Assembly: GCF_910596095.1 (NCBI RefSeq)
Contig: NC_056544.1
Coordinates: 14,803,155-14,867,154, forward strand
Length of the DNA stretch: 64,000 nucleotides
Direction: 5' to 3'
From: Thunnus maccoyii
Taxonomy: Eukaryota; Chordata; Actinopteri; Scombriformes; Scombridae
The position numbers and the translations under genes are program-made. The notes beneath the pieces were generated by a model that was not told where the DNA came from, made no database searches, and saw only the letters and a list, made by a program, of their open reading frames with translations. Each line of letters starts with the position of its first letter. Within the stretch, counting starts at the first letter, position 1. Positions 1-11,700 of the stretch are shown here, piece after piece.

Positions 1-51
1 GAGAAACAGAGAGACAATCAAAAGCTCTCCTGCTGTTAAGCCCCGCTGTAC

Positions 52-668
52 CTATGTCGCCATTGAGTCCGTTGGCTCCAGGTAGTCCTGCTGGGCCTGG
101 AGGTCCTCTGAGCCCTGTGTCTCCCTTCTCTCCTGGCAACCCTGGAAAACAGAGAACAGAAGGAAGAAGCACAAATTTGACCTCTTAAAGGTAATTCTCC
201 TAAAAACAGTAGCACTGTCTTACCTGGAGGGCCCCTTGGTCCTTGCAGCCCGGGAGGGCCTCTCTCTCCCATGGGTCCTACAGGGCCTCTCTCAGGTGGA
301 CAGCACTCGCAAAAGTTGAAGAAGCATTCATTGTAGTCGAGGGTATAGTTTCCATGGTTGTTCCCAGGGGGCGCGATGGCATCGGTGTGGTATTCAGTGG
401 AGTAAGTATCACTGGAGTATGTGGTGCTGTCTGTAGGGGAGAGAGAGTAAGTGTCCATCATAACCTCAGTTGTCTCTTCTGTGTGCAGGCCGCTGGTAGG
501 TGATGGGGTCCTGGTAGTGGTCCGTCCACCTCCACCACTGCTACCAGCTCGAGGGGGCTTCTTGGTGCTCTGAGGTCTGGGCCAGCGTGTGGTTCGGGCA
601 CCGGAGGTCAGCGCAGCCATCAGGACCACAAGGACAGTGGTCAGGAGGAGCAGGCGAATTAAAGACAT
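52..668 (-). CDS. otol1: Otolin-1 (otolith/otoconial collagen), 5' part, cut by the left window edge
   Basis: Two coding exons are visible, 224-668 and 52-141, joined in phase at a Gly codon; more collagen exons should lie beyond the window. The start ATG at 668 gives a signal peptide (about residues 1-23), then a Ser/Thr/Pro-rich spacer, then an N-glycosylation site and a short Cys cluster (NYTLDY, then FFNFCECC), then collagen Gly-X-Y repeats (GPVGPMGERGPPG) that continue in exon 2. Human otolin-1 as I remember it has the same order (NFTLD, CCDCC, then collagen), and it lies beyond PPM1L on 3q26, as here. Family knowledge: otolin is a secreted C1q/TNF-domain collagen of the inner ear that scaffolds otolith mineral. 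The C-terminal C1q domain is not in the window. Another C1q-collagen is possible, but the pre-collagen Cys motif and synteny favour otolin. Confidence 0.82.
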
Positions 669-930
669 ACTGAGGATTCGACACAGTGATCTGTGAGAGA
701 GGAGACTAATAGAGGAGCAGCACGTTAGAAAATGTCTATTTAATTGTTGACTTAAAAAGAATCTACAACTACAGTAAATGATTACAGTTTTATCAAAAGC
801 ACAACGCGATGATGATGTATAATAAAGAAACAATCTTACCTGTTGATGTAGATGTAGATGATGTAGAGTCTTCACTCCATCCCTTCCAATGAGTGACTGA
901 TGCAGCCTTCGTCCTTCCTTATATTGCCCT
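669..930 (-). promoter_or_regulatory. otol1: otol1 5' UTR intron and core promoter
   Basis: On the minus strand a TATA-like ATATAAGG sits at 924-917, followed by a likely non-coding first exon that ends with CAACAG before GTAAG near 840. A pyrimidine-rich acceptor ends in CACAG at 691, just upstream of the ATG at 668. This suggests a short untranslated first exon and one 5' UTR intron of about 150 bp. The start site itself is inferred. Confidence 0.5.
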
Positions 931-1831
931 GGTTGCCCAACTTGTGCACCACCAAGCCAGTGAGAGGACAAGGGACAGAAAACACCTGGGGTTATTAGGA
1001 GGTAGGTGGGCTGGCAAGAACAGATTATGTGACTCCTAAGGGATGTGAAATAAAGCTGGTTGTATACAAGGCAAGACTTTATTCTTTGTGATATGGGATA
1101 TGATTCCTGGGCCCAAGAGTGCACACATCACTAATGTGTTGTTCACACACATTTGCTTTGTACACAAACAGGAAAAAAGGCTACATACACAGACACACAT
1201 CACTGTGTACACACAAACTGTAACACATTGAAGGTAGTGAATAACATCTCATATGAGAGTTACCGAGTGCAACACCTTGTAGTGTTCACTCCATTTGGCA
1301 GTACCTCAAAGCAGAAAGTGGATCGCTATAAACCCAGTGAGGGAAGGATCAGTGTCCCAAAACAGGTGGCACACTGATCAAACCATTCACGTTCTTGATC
1401 TAACAAACCCAAAGAGCCCAGTAAACCCAGCAAACCTCATGGAAACCTGGCACCACTGAACCAAGCTTCACATGTCTGGGTGTAGTTTCGACCTCTGACA
1501 TTAACTCTGAATTATTCCTGGTTTGCTACCAAGATTTTGCACAAAAGCTGATGAGGAGCCATGTGATCTGTGGTAAAATCAAAGACAAAAGAGTACCAAA
1601 ACAGCACCCAAGGAGTTCAAGGTTTTTAATGACAGAATACCAGTTCAAAAGTGCTGTGACCAGAGCAGTGACACATATGAATTCATTAAATTCAGCCACT
1701 ACTGAGCTAAGCAATGTGTGGCCACATGGGGTGTATTTATTCTTTTAAACACATTAAAAACTATCACAACACACTTCATTTATATTCGGCAATTATGTTT
1801 TATATGTTGATAGATATCCTGACAATATATC
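931..1831. other. Intergenic DNA between otol1 and the LTR element
   Basis: There is CA-rich simple sequence around 1140-1230. No gene, RNA or clear repeat family was recognised; the short open frames here lack splice context. Confidence 0.4.
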
Positions 1832-2331
1832 TGTAACCGGTTGACTCTGCTTTGTTTTGTACGGAAGAGGCACAGACGTGCGTTTCGCTGGAGGCCACCA
1901 TTTATTGCAGCAACTGACAGAAGTAAATGAAAAGAAAATATCTTCCGGTCAATTGTGATGCTAACTCAGGCTCCTCTCCCATGAAGTATGAAAACAAAAG
2001 GGCAGCCATGTTGCAACAAATACACCAAAAACACAGAAAACGTACCTGACAGAGGTAAATGAAAAGAAAACCACCATACTGTACAATAAGGTCAAGCTGA
2101 TAAACAAACTTCAAAAAAGGAGCGCACAATGTCGCTTACCTCTCCCATGAAGTATGACAACAAAAGGGGAGAGGTAACGGCGGGGGACATAATTTATGGG
2201 GGGGGGGGGGGGGGGGTACAGTGAACTGAGCCTTCCACCTGTTGACTCTGGAGGAGTAGCACGTCAGGATTGAACTATTTACAAATTTTGTGTAATTATA
2301 ATACATATGCTGCACAGTTGACCCTGTTCCA
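1832..2331 (-). repeat. Left LTR (3' LTR of the element)
   Basis: It matches 5981-6416 in direct orientation, beginning TGTAACCGGTTGACTCTGC and ending CAGTTGACCCTGTTCCA. It is longer than its partner because of an internal partial duplication and a poly(G) run near 2201-2217. Confidence 0.85.
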
Positions 2332-5300
2332 CTCACCCCCCTAGAAATACACAAAATTCTGGGTCGTAATGCAAGACATATTCATAAAACACACTGACCA
2401 TAAAGAAATCACAAACACAACAAGTGAGTGAACCAGCAATATGAGCTTCCTATTTAAAGGATAAGAGGACTAGAGACCTGTTTGGCGCCTAGCAAGAACT
2501 CATAATACTCCACAGGCATAGTGTAGTGCCTTATACACCACACATACTCAGGCCAATCAATGTGAGGAAATGAAAAAATAAGAAAAGAGAGAAAAAAAAA
2601 TTGGGTCTTCACACAGCAGCATGTTATTACAACAACATTAAGAGTGGCCTAAGAAAATATATACATATAACTGTAAGGAGCATGCCACTCACATTTCACA
2701 CATGAATAACAGAATGTGGGCTTGGCTCAACCCCTAGCATGGACTCAAGTTGTGCCATGGACGTAATCAAACGACACACTGGTCTAATGAGTCTGCCAAA
2801 CCGTGAGGTAAGTTGGCCATCTGCATTAGATGCCTGAGGCAGATTGGAATGGGCAGGAGTCGGTTGCAGTGGGGGGGCAGGAAAAGCTGCTGGGGAATCC
2901 CTCTGATGCAAGGGAAGCCACCACAGGGGGAGGTGGTGGATGGTCAGGACCATGGGACTCATCAGTGGAGGACTGCTCATGGACCCATGAGGCGGTGCGG
3001 CCCTCATCCCAGTCAGCAACACTTGAGAGGGAACCAGCAAGGGATGGCTCAACTGTTGCAGCCGCAGTGTCCAATCCAGACATCTCAGTCACATGCCAAT
3101 CAGATGTAGGGGAGGCATTAGTCATATAAGAGGCAGGCAAGGACACAGGAGCAGCATCACAATCCAAGGCTTCAACCAGGGGCAGAAAGTTGACCTGAAG
3201 GAGCAGGTTCCGGTGAACAACACATTCATTTCCTTCTCTATCTCTGATCCGGTAGATGTTTCAAGGCAGGTTTCGAGGCCACCATGGTGTAAACAACAGG
3301 CATCCACTTATCAGAGCGCTTACGTTTCCCCTTAACGCCCTTGTTTGCCAGCAGCACCTGGTCACCGAGAGACAGAGGCTGACCTTTGACCCGCTTGTTG
3401 TACTGGTCACACTGATGACTCTGCTCAGCTGTGCAGTGTTTCTGAGCCGCTGCCATGGCACAATGTAGGCCTTCCAAAAGGGACTTCACATAAGCATCAT
3501 AGTCATACACAGTCACATTGTGGAGTACATTCTTGAAGAGGAGGTCAACTGGCAGCCTAAGCACCCGAACATCAAGTAGAAAGGCGCAAACCCAGTGGTC
3601 TCATGAGCAGTGTGATTGTATACAAAGGTCATGGTCTAGATCATCTGTGGCCATTTCTGTTTGGAACGCAGGGGCAGAGATCTCAGCATGTTGCCCAGGG
3701 TGCGGTTAAACCTCTCTGTACCGCCGTTCCCCATAGGATGGTAAGGTGAGGTGTGGGACATGTCAACCCCAGCCAACTTCAATAGCTCAGCAATCAGCTC
3801 ACTTTCAAGGTTTGCTCCCTGGTCAGAATGAAGGTGCTGAGGGAAGCCATAGATGCAGAAGAAGTTGTCCCATAGCTTCTTGGCTGCTCTTTTGGCAGTC
3901 TGGTCCTGACAGGAAAAAGCATGTGACAATTTTGTGAGGTGATCTGTGATCATGAGAACATCCACAGACTTGTTGTTATTGTCTTCAGCTGACCAAAAGT
4001 CAACACACACGAGTTCTAGAGGGGCAGAGGTCTTAATGCTCTCCAGTGGGGCCCTTGCGGAAGGCTCAGGAGTCTTGCTGAGGACACGTCTGTGGCATCT
4101 CCTCACATGATTGCGTACATCCTTCTCAATGTCATACCAGAAAAAACGCTGATGAGCCAGACAAAGTGACCATCAAGGGAAGCATCAGTGGAGAGGATGA
4201 AAGGCCTATCAAAGTCTGGATATGCCAGCACCACACTGTTGAGGAGTGCACTTTTAAGAGCTTCAAATGCTTCCTCACAGGCAGGAGTCCAATTCTGAGG
4301 GGTCAGTTCACGAAAGGTACCAGCTCTCCGTCGATCAAAGGAGCCCTTAGCTCCTCTTCTGTCCTGCAGTCAAGGTGTAGATTGGCTTAGTGATGGAAGA
4401 GCAACCAGGAATGAAATGCTGGTAATACAGCACCATCTCAAGGAAAGACTTGACCTTCTGCTGAGATGGGGTACAGCCATCATCGTTCATGAGGTCCTCC
4501 ATCCTGAAAGCTAGGATGACCTTCACTTTCTCCTGGTCAACTGAGACACCACTGCTGTCCACCGTGTGGCCAAGGAACCTCACAGACCTGCAAAGGAAGT
4601 GGCATTTCTTCTGTGCCAGCTTCAGGTTGTTGGTTCTGAGATGTGAGAAGACAGTCTCCAGCCATTTTAGGGCTTCCTCCTCAGATGGAGCAAAGACGAG
4701 CAGGTCATCCAGATAACAGAGGACACTGGAGAAGTTCAAGTCACCAAAGACACTCATCATCATCCGCATAAAGGATGCGGGACTGTTGCACATGCCCTGG
4801 GGAAGCCTGTTGTACTCGTACAGGCCTAAGGGTGTCGTAAAGGCCGTGTACTGCCTGTCAGACTCATGGATGGGGATGTTGTAGAACCCCGATTTGAGAT
4901 CCATGGTGCTGAAAAAGGTGTTTCCACCAAGAGCAGCAAGGCAGTCAGCTTGGTGGGGCAGTGGGTGGGCATCCTTGACGGTTTTGGCATTAAGGCAGCG
5001 AAAGTCAGTACAGATCCTCAGCTCTCCTGACTTCTTCCAAACCAGGACCAATGGCGAAGCATATTCACTGACAGACTTACTGATGATGCCTTTCAACTCT
5101 ATCTCAGACAGCACCTCCCTCAGTTTATGATAGTGTGCTGGAGGGACACGGCGATAGGGTAGCCGGAAGGGGCGATGATCAGTAAGGTGAATACGGTGGA
5201 CAAACTCCTTCGCTTCCCCACAGTCCAGCTTGTCCTCAGAGAAGACATCCTGATAGGTAAGCACAAGGTCAGTCAGCCGCTGTTTCCATTTATTTGATAC

Positions 5301-5980
5301 TTCACAGCTTTCAAGGTCGATGTCTGCCAATCCACAGTCCTTAAGCTGCTGAAGGGGGACAGAGGTGGTATCTGAGTTGGAGACAGGGTCGGCTGTCTGG
5401 CTAGGCTGTGGCCTGCTCACACCCTGGGAGAGGGGAAGGTAGCAACACAAGGAAACACATCTGCAACCTTTGCATTGCAGCGCAGGGTAACAGGTCTCTT
5501 TGTAGGGTTGAGGATCTTCAGTGAGACCCAGCGATCCCCCACATGGGTGTCACAACCTGTCCAACAATGTCTTTTGGAGCTGAGTGGCAAGAGGTGGGCT
5601 CCACGATGACCGTGCTCCCAGGCGACACTGGGGCACCACTGGGCAACTTCCCCCACACCAAGTACTCCTCCTGTGGTGCAAGGGTGACAGCCTGCTGAGG
5701 ACTGATGGTGCCAACCTTGTTGGGCAGCTCAGGAGCAGACCAACGTGTGATGCAGCTGAGCAACTGGAGGAACTGCTCACACTCCGGGTCTGAGGTGTTG
5801 GAGCGGATGAGCTCCCAGTACTTCTCATCAGACTTCATCCTCTGTATTATGGGCCTGATAACATTGCTTCCAATGATAAGCTCGTCCCTCTGCCCTGGAA
5901 CAAGGAAGGTTGGCACAATGAATTTGGACCCATAAATCTCAATGTCCAGCTCATAGATACATTCGGGTCACGGCACAAAG

Positions 5981-6416
5981 TGTAACCGGTTGACTCTGCG
6001 TTGTGTCGTAAGGAAGAGGCTGAGACAAGTGTTTCGTTGGAGGCCACCATTTATTCCGGCAACTGACAGAAGTAAATGAAAAGAAAATATCCTCTGGTCA
6101 ATCGTGATGCTAACTCAGGCTCCTACACAAATTAAATTACAGAATTGTGTTACCATACTGTACAATAAGTCCAAGCTGATAAACAAACTTCAAAAAAAGG
6201 AGTGCACAACATCGCTTATCTCTCCCATGAAGTATGATAACAAAAAACATCATTTATGGTGGTGGTGGTGGTGGGGGCACCCACAAATGTGAAGGTAGGG
6301 GTACAGTGAACTGAGCCTTAAATGTTCCACCTGTTGAGGAGAGGCACGTCAGGATTTAATTATTTACAAATTTTGTGTAATTATAATACATATGCTCCAC
6401 AGTTGACCCTGTTACA
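5981..6416 (-). repeat. Right LTR (5' LTR of the element)
   Basis: Partner of the LTR at 1832-2331. It begins TGTAACCGGTTGACTCTGC and ends GACCCTGTTACA, followed by TATC. It contains a short (GGT)n run near 6258-6273. Confidence 0.85.
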
Positions 6417-6935
6417 TATCCTCACAAACTGAATGAATGCACAGCAAATTATTACATGTTTTTTCATGCAATCTGTACTCTACATGAGGAAAGTTTGAAA
6501 CACAAGAAAAAAATAAAATCATTTACAGCACGCTCTTCAAGTCAGTCAGTCCTGATGATCAACCTGAGATTTGCCACCAGCATTGTGCAACTTAATTTCC
6601 TTGTTGTGATGTTGTATATGTGTAATTTGTTCTCAGGTCTTTCTTGTAAGAGAGATCATGATCTCAATGAGAATTCCTGATTAAATAAAGCTTAATTAAA
6701 CACCTCAGCTTGATGTAAATGATGAGACTGCTGGGACTATCAAAGGTGTATTACTCCAGAATTCCACAAGGGGACAGTGTTCACTCAGTGCAACTATTAT
6801 TGTAACCAACATCTGAAAAAAGGCTGTCTCACAGCATTGGGCAATATCAGTTATTATTGTGTCATACATTTTTTTATTTAAAATGTGTTGCATATGTATA
6901 TGTAAGATAGCTAGTGTATCAGGTATTCCTCATGT
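6417..6935. other. Intergenic AT-rich DNA
   Basis: No gene or recognisable repeat is seen in this stretch. Confidence 0.3.
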
Positions 6936-7145
6936 TGTGGGGACTTAAATCTGTTTACACAGTCTCTCTTGTGGGGACACAAAGCAAGTCCCAATAAATC
7001 ATTAAGCTTTAGAGTTGGTTTAGGGTTATGTAAAGTTAGGGTTAGGTTAAGGTTAGGGTTGGGGTTAGGGGTTAGGGTTAGGATTGAGGTTAGGGTTGGG
7101 GTTAGGGTTAAGCAAGTGGGTATGGTTAGGGTTAGGAAAATCTAG
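6936..7145 (+). repeat. Degenerate TTAGGG/GGTTAG tandem repeat with GGGGAC flank
   Basis: From about 7020 to 7145 the sequence is an imperfect array of GGTTAG/GGGTTAG units. It follows a stretch containing TTGTGGGGAC twice (near 6937 and 6971). This pairing of a TGGGGAC-containing leader with a GGTTAG array recurs in many fish genomes, so it is more likely a dispersed repeat with an internal minisatellite than a true old telomere. Confidence 0.6.
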
Positions 7146-7400
7146 TTAGTTAAGTCTCCAGGAAATTAATGTAAGTCAATGTAATGGAAGGTGTGTGTTT
7201 GTGTACAAGTAGTCCGTTCTACTCATATTTTGTATTTTATTATAGGCCTATAATTATTACAAGCAGATGAAAAGTAATTAGGGCCATACCATATTCCAAT
7301 GAGAGATTATGAGAATTAAACGTGAAAGTGAACGTGTATCTATATTTAATAATTTTATGAGTATTATAGTGTCATATTATACTAGATGACATCATCATTT
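7146..7400. other. Intergenic AT-rich DNA upstream of ppm1l
   Basis: Nothing was recognised here. Confidence 0.3.
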
Positions 7401-8199
7401 GATACCGCAGCCACCGCCATTGGCTCCAATGCTTGGCTTGTCAGTCTATGAGTTTGCAGCTGCGCACTCATGTCAGCGCCGGCCACATTTAAAGAATGTG
7501 CCGATGTCAAGTTGCCCACTGTCACAACGATCTAGATCCGCTTACAGCTTTCAAAATAGAACCACTATTTTAAAAACCGTGTGTGCACCGGGTACAGCTC
7601 AGTCCAAACCGTGCTTTATTAAAAACAAACATCGTTGACTTCCGATTTTATTCTGGTTCGCACTTGCTGGTTTGACACAGCTCAAGTATCGGAGGTGTGT
7701 GTATGTGAAAAATGCAATGTTGATGCAGAGATTGAACAGACACACACCCGAGACAAGAAACGGGGTCAACGGCGGAAAAGGAGGACACCTCCAAGTCGAC
7801 AATCGCCCCCCGGTGACTCATGATTCTCTCCGGGGTGGGTCTAACCCCAAAAATCCGTCATCCTACAATGGACTGCGAGAGATCGGCTCAGGTCCAGAGT
7901 CCTCTTGCAGCTGCTTAGGGGAGCGCGGATAGGACCAAGACATCGGACTGAGTCAAATGAGGGTGGCCTGTCCGCTTTTGTCCTGCGCCTCTCGGCCCGG
8001 TGTCTGACAGCCAGCCGTGCACAGTGCGTAAATGCGCTCAGAGTAGAGAAGACAGGCCTCCGAGGAACACTTTAAATGTTGATATTCAGTCTTTGTCAGA
8101 CATCGTGGTAGCGCATCCCGTTTTTTCATAGCTCCGCTGAGCGGATGGAGTGAATTGTGCAAAAGGGGACTGAGACAGACCGCAGTTTGGTTGCGTGTG
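7401..8199 (+). promoter_or_regulatory. ppm1l: ppm1l promoter and 5' UTR region
   Basis: Base composition shifts from AT-rich to GC-richer with several CpGs just before the ppm1l start. A CCAAT box and its inverse (GCCATTGGCTCCAAT) lie near 7416-7430. No TATA box was seen, which fits a CpG-type promoter of a broadly expressed gene. The exact start site cannot be told. Confidence 0.4.
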
Positions 8200-8701
8200 A
8201 TGATAGGAGACACAATGACGCTCTTGTCTCTTCTGGGTCGGATCATGCGTTATTTTCTCCTCAGGCCGGAGACATTGTTTCTGTTGTGCATAAGCCTGGC
8301 GCTGTGGAGTTATTTCTTCCATACGGACGAGGTGAAAACCATCGTCAAGTCCAGCCGGGATGCCGTGAAGATGGTGAAGGGGAAAGTGGCGGAGATGATG
8401 CAGAATGACCGACTGGGAGGCCTCAGTGTTCTGGATGCAGAGTTTTCCAAGACCTGGGAGTTCAAGAATAACAACGTAGCCGTGTACTCCATACAGGGGA
8501 GGCGAGATCACATGGAGGACCGCTTCGAGGTGCTCACCGACATCACCAACAAGACCCACCCGTCCATATTCGGGATATTTGACGGTCACGGTGGAGAGGT
8601 AGGCTGGGAGGGAAAGGCTGCACAGGCCCATTACACCACAATGCATTTCATTCAGACCTTAAGACCTGCTGCTGCACACAAGTCCCCAGCATCACTTGGA
8701 T

Positions 8702-8734
<33 letters not shown>

Positions 8735-11700
8735 GTTTATTGGAAACAAACTGTTTTGGGGCATATTTTTCCAAGAGCTCCTCTCAAAAGACTTTTATCA
8801 TAACATTTATGTAGGAAGATGCTGTTGGCTCTCATGACGATTATGTTGTAGCTGATTATCATTGGAAATATAGCAACATTAAATTTCTATTATAAGAAGT
8901 TAGAAATAACAATAGTCAGGAAAAGGGCAATAAGCTCTCTGTTGAGCACAATAAAGATCCCAGGTTTCTATGGGAACACAATTATTTGAAGTGAGGGACA
9001 GACATAGTGTTACTCACTTCATACTCACCCCATTCTCAAACAGTGCAGGCAGCCCCCCCTCCCACTCCAGCATTGTATTCCTTTGTGTGAATACCTCCTC
9101 CAGCCCACTGCCAATCAGGGATTCACCACAAAGAGCTTGTGTTTGTCTCTCTCTCTCTTTCTCTGTGTGTGTGTGTGTGTGTGTGTTTGTGTGTGTGTGC
9201 ATGAGGGTTAGTGATGTGTGTGTAGGTTTTGTCTGTCTTTCCTCCACTCCCTTGTCTAGGGTCAGTTGTTTCTCATGGCTGTTTTCAGACCACGTGTCCT
9301 GGTAGCCATCTGTCACACCATCTCCACCACTGTATGACATATTTTACAGATTGATACTGGTTAAGTTTCTTATTTAGAGCCTGCTCTTACTGTTTCAGAT
9401 CTTTTATTGTTATTTTATTACTGGTTTTAACACAGTGCGACACAACACACACAGAGAGTGCAAGAAAATGTATGGAGAGACCAAAGTGTCATTATTCCCC
9501 TTTGTCTCTCTCTGCATGTTGGTATTAGCAATAGACACATCTTCAAGTTTGAGCCATAATTGTGGTGTTAGTGGTGTTATTAATTTGCTGATGTGTGTAG
9601 TGCAAAGAATAGCGATACTGAGCTCTGGCTTTAGACTTTTACAGCCACTTCCTTTTTTAATAGGATTGCAGCTAACACTTGTTTTCATTATTGATTTATT
9701 TGCAGATCATTTTCTTGATCGGTTGCAAAAAAATCATCAAAGATAATCAAAAAATGACCATCGCAATTTTCCAGAGCTCAAGTTGACATCTTTAAATTCC
9801 TTTTTTTGTCCAACCAAGCAATCCAAAATCCAAACAGCCAAGTATTTACATTATAGAGGCTGGGAGCAGTGAAATATTGGCATTTTTTCCATATAAAATG
9901 AATGAAATGCTTAATCAATCAATAAAAAATAGTTGCAGCGTAATTTTCTATAACTTTCAACCATTCTTTTCACCTCTATATTTTACATTTGTTTGGTTTT
10001 CACTGATTACAAGAGATTTGAGTAAAGAGGCTCCCTGCAGTTTAACCAGGAGGACGAGGTGTTTTCTAATTTGCATCCAGTTCTAGTTCCAGATTGAATT
10101 ATTATTTAAATGCACGTTCATCAATCCAAGGATTTTGATTGTGTTCATTTTTAAGTCCCTCTTCTTTTTTGTTGAAAAACACTTTGCAGGCTCTGTACAT
10201 AAAGCATTACATGTAACTAAAAGGTTACTGACATGGTCAAGCAGACCTAATAACTCCCAAATATGTCTACAACAACACTGCTGGTTACATAAACAAACAA
10301 TTTGACTGAAGCCTCTAAGGAGTAAATTAGTCAAGTATAAATGAAAATGAAACCAATGTGAGTGTCCAGTGATGCTGCCACAGTTGTGATCTCTGTCTCT
10401 CAAAATAAATATTCTGCTTCTGGTCGTCCATCAAGTCACAACAGTATTAATTTCTCCCTTTGTCTGACATGATGTACATCAACATTTTGTACCGATCTTA
10501 TAATTAAAAAATACCAAGACTGCCCATTCTGCTCTTAAAAACATCAGTTGCAAGAGTTTCCGTTGGGTGGTGTTCAATCATAGAGAGAACAAACAGAGAG
10601 TAGAGGCTGTTTACCCACCTGGACCGCTCTGTCTATTCCTGTCGCATAAACAAATATTTACTCTTCCTGTCTGTCCCAACATCCCTTACTATTTTTCACT
10701 TTTTCTCTCTTACTATCTGTGGTTTCCTTCCTTCCTCTCTGTAAATGTCTATTTTGTTTGGTCTTGCTTGTCCTAGCCCTTTTTTTCTTTTATATTTTGT
10801 TGTCATCCTTTTATCCTTCATTGATCATAGTCAAGTAGGATTTTTGTGAGAATGGGTAACTCTGACATCGACTTCAGCTCTTATGGGGTCATTCACATCA
10901 ATATGCAGACATTCTGAGATATGGAAACATTCTCTTAAAGTCCAGTTTAAAAACTAAGCACTACCAGTAAGTGCACATATTAAATCAATGGGAGATGAAC
11001 CTAAAGTTAAGGGTCATTTGTGAAAGACGTTTTTACCTTCTGGGACTCTCAGGGCTAATGATGTTGTCTGGAAAATCACTGCATGTGTGGATATGCAGGG
11101 ACATTTATTTGCTAGTTCATTTTATATGTAGTTTGGCACAACTGTAATCACCCCCCTACCCACACACACACACACGCATTACCAATACCAAATGAAGCGA
11201 TGCTGCCAAACCAAATATGGGCAGATAGAACAGGCTGTCTCTGACAGTGCTGTGTGTTCTGGCCCAGAAAATATGCAGGAAATTTCTCAAACACGTCTCT
11301 GTTTTTTAAAACAGTTTTCATCATGGCAATGAGTTATGGCCCAGAATCATAAAAGTCAGCATATTCTGCTGCTCCTCTTTTAATGTGATTCACTGAGACT
11401 ATTTGCTGTTGAAGCAGGACGTTTTAGTTTACAACTCTGCTTTCACAGGCTTTTCACACTACTTTGCTGCATGAAATTGCATTTACAGCCACATGCTGAG
11501 TCAAGCAGCAAATGGCATTTCAGAAAGCACCACAGAGATTCAGACTGGAGATTAATCAAATTTTAATAAAGTAAGTCCAGTGTTTCACAATCAGTCATTA
11601 AACCCTCAGACTGAAAAGTATTTGAGTCATTAATGGAATCTGCACTGGCCCTGGCATTCGCAGTTGTTTACAGCGAATGGAAATTTACACTCAAAGCGCT

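Larger units (their letters stand above)
1832..6416 (-). mobile_element. Ty3/gypsy-like LTR retrotransposon, broken fossil
   Basis: A fossil element on the minus strand, bounded by two direct LTRs (1832-2331 and 5981-6416) that start TG and end CA. The host bases TATC occur on both outer sides, a likely target-site duplication. Going from the right LTR on the minus strand, the parts recognised are a stretch resembling a primer-binding site for tRNA-His (about 5960-5980), a protease-side region, a reverse transcriptase with the YLDD active-site motif, an integrase core, and a purine-rich tract just before the left LTR. No gag region was recognised. The coding part is broken in several places. 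The LTRs are roughly nine-tenths identical by eye over their first 145 bases, so the insertion is old. Confidence 0.85.

Noticed and set aside
7020-7145. True interstitial telomere from a chromosome fusion
   Set aside because: The array is short, irregular and preceded by a leader seen with dispersed fish repeats; gene order on both sides matches the ancestral block.
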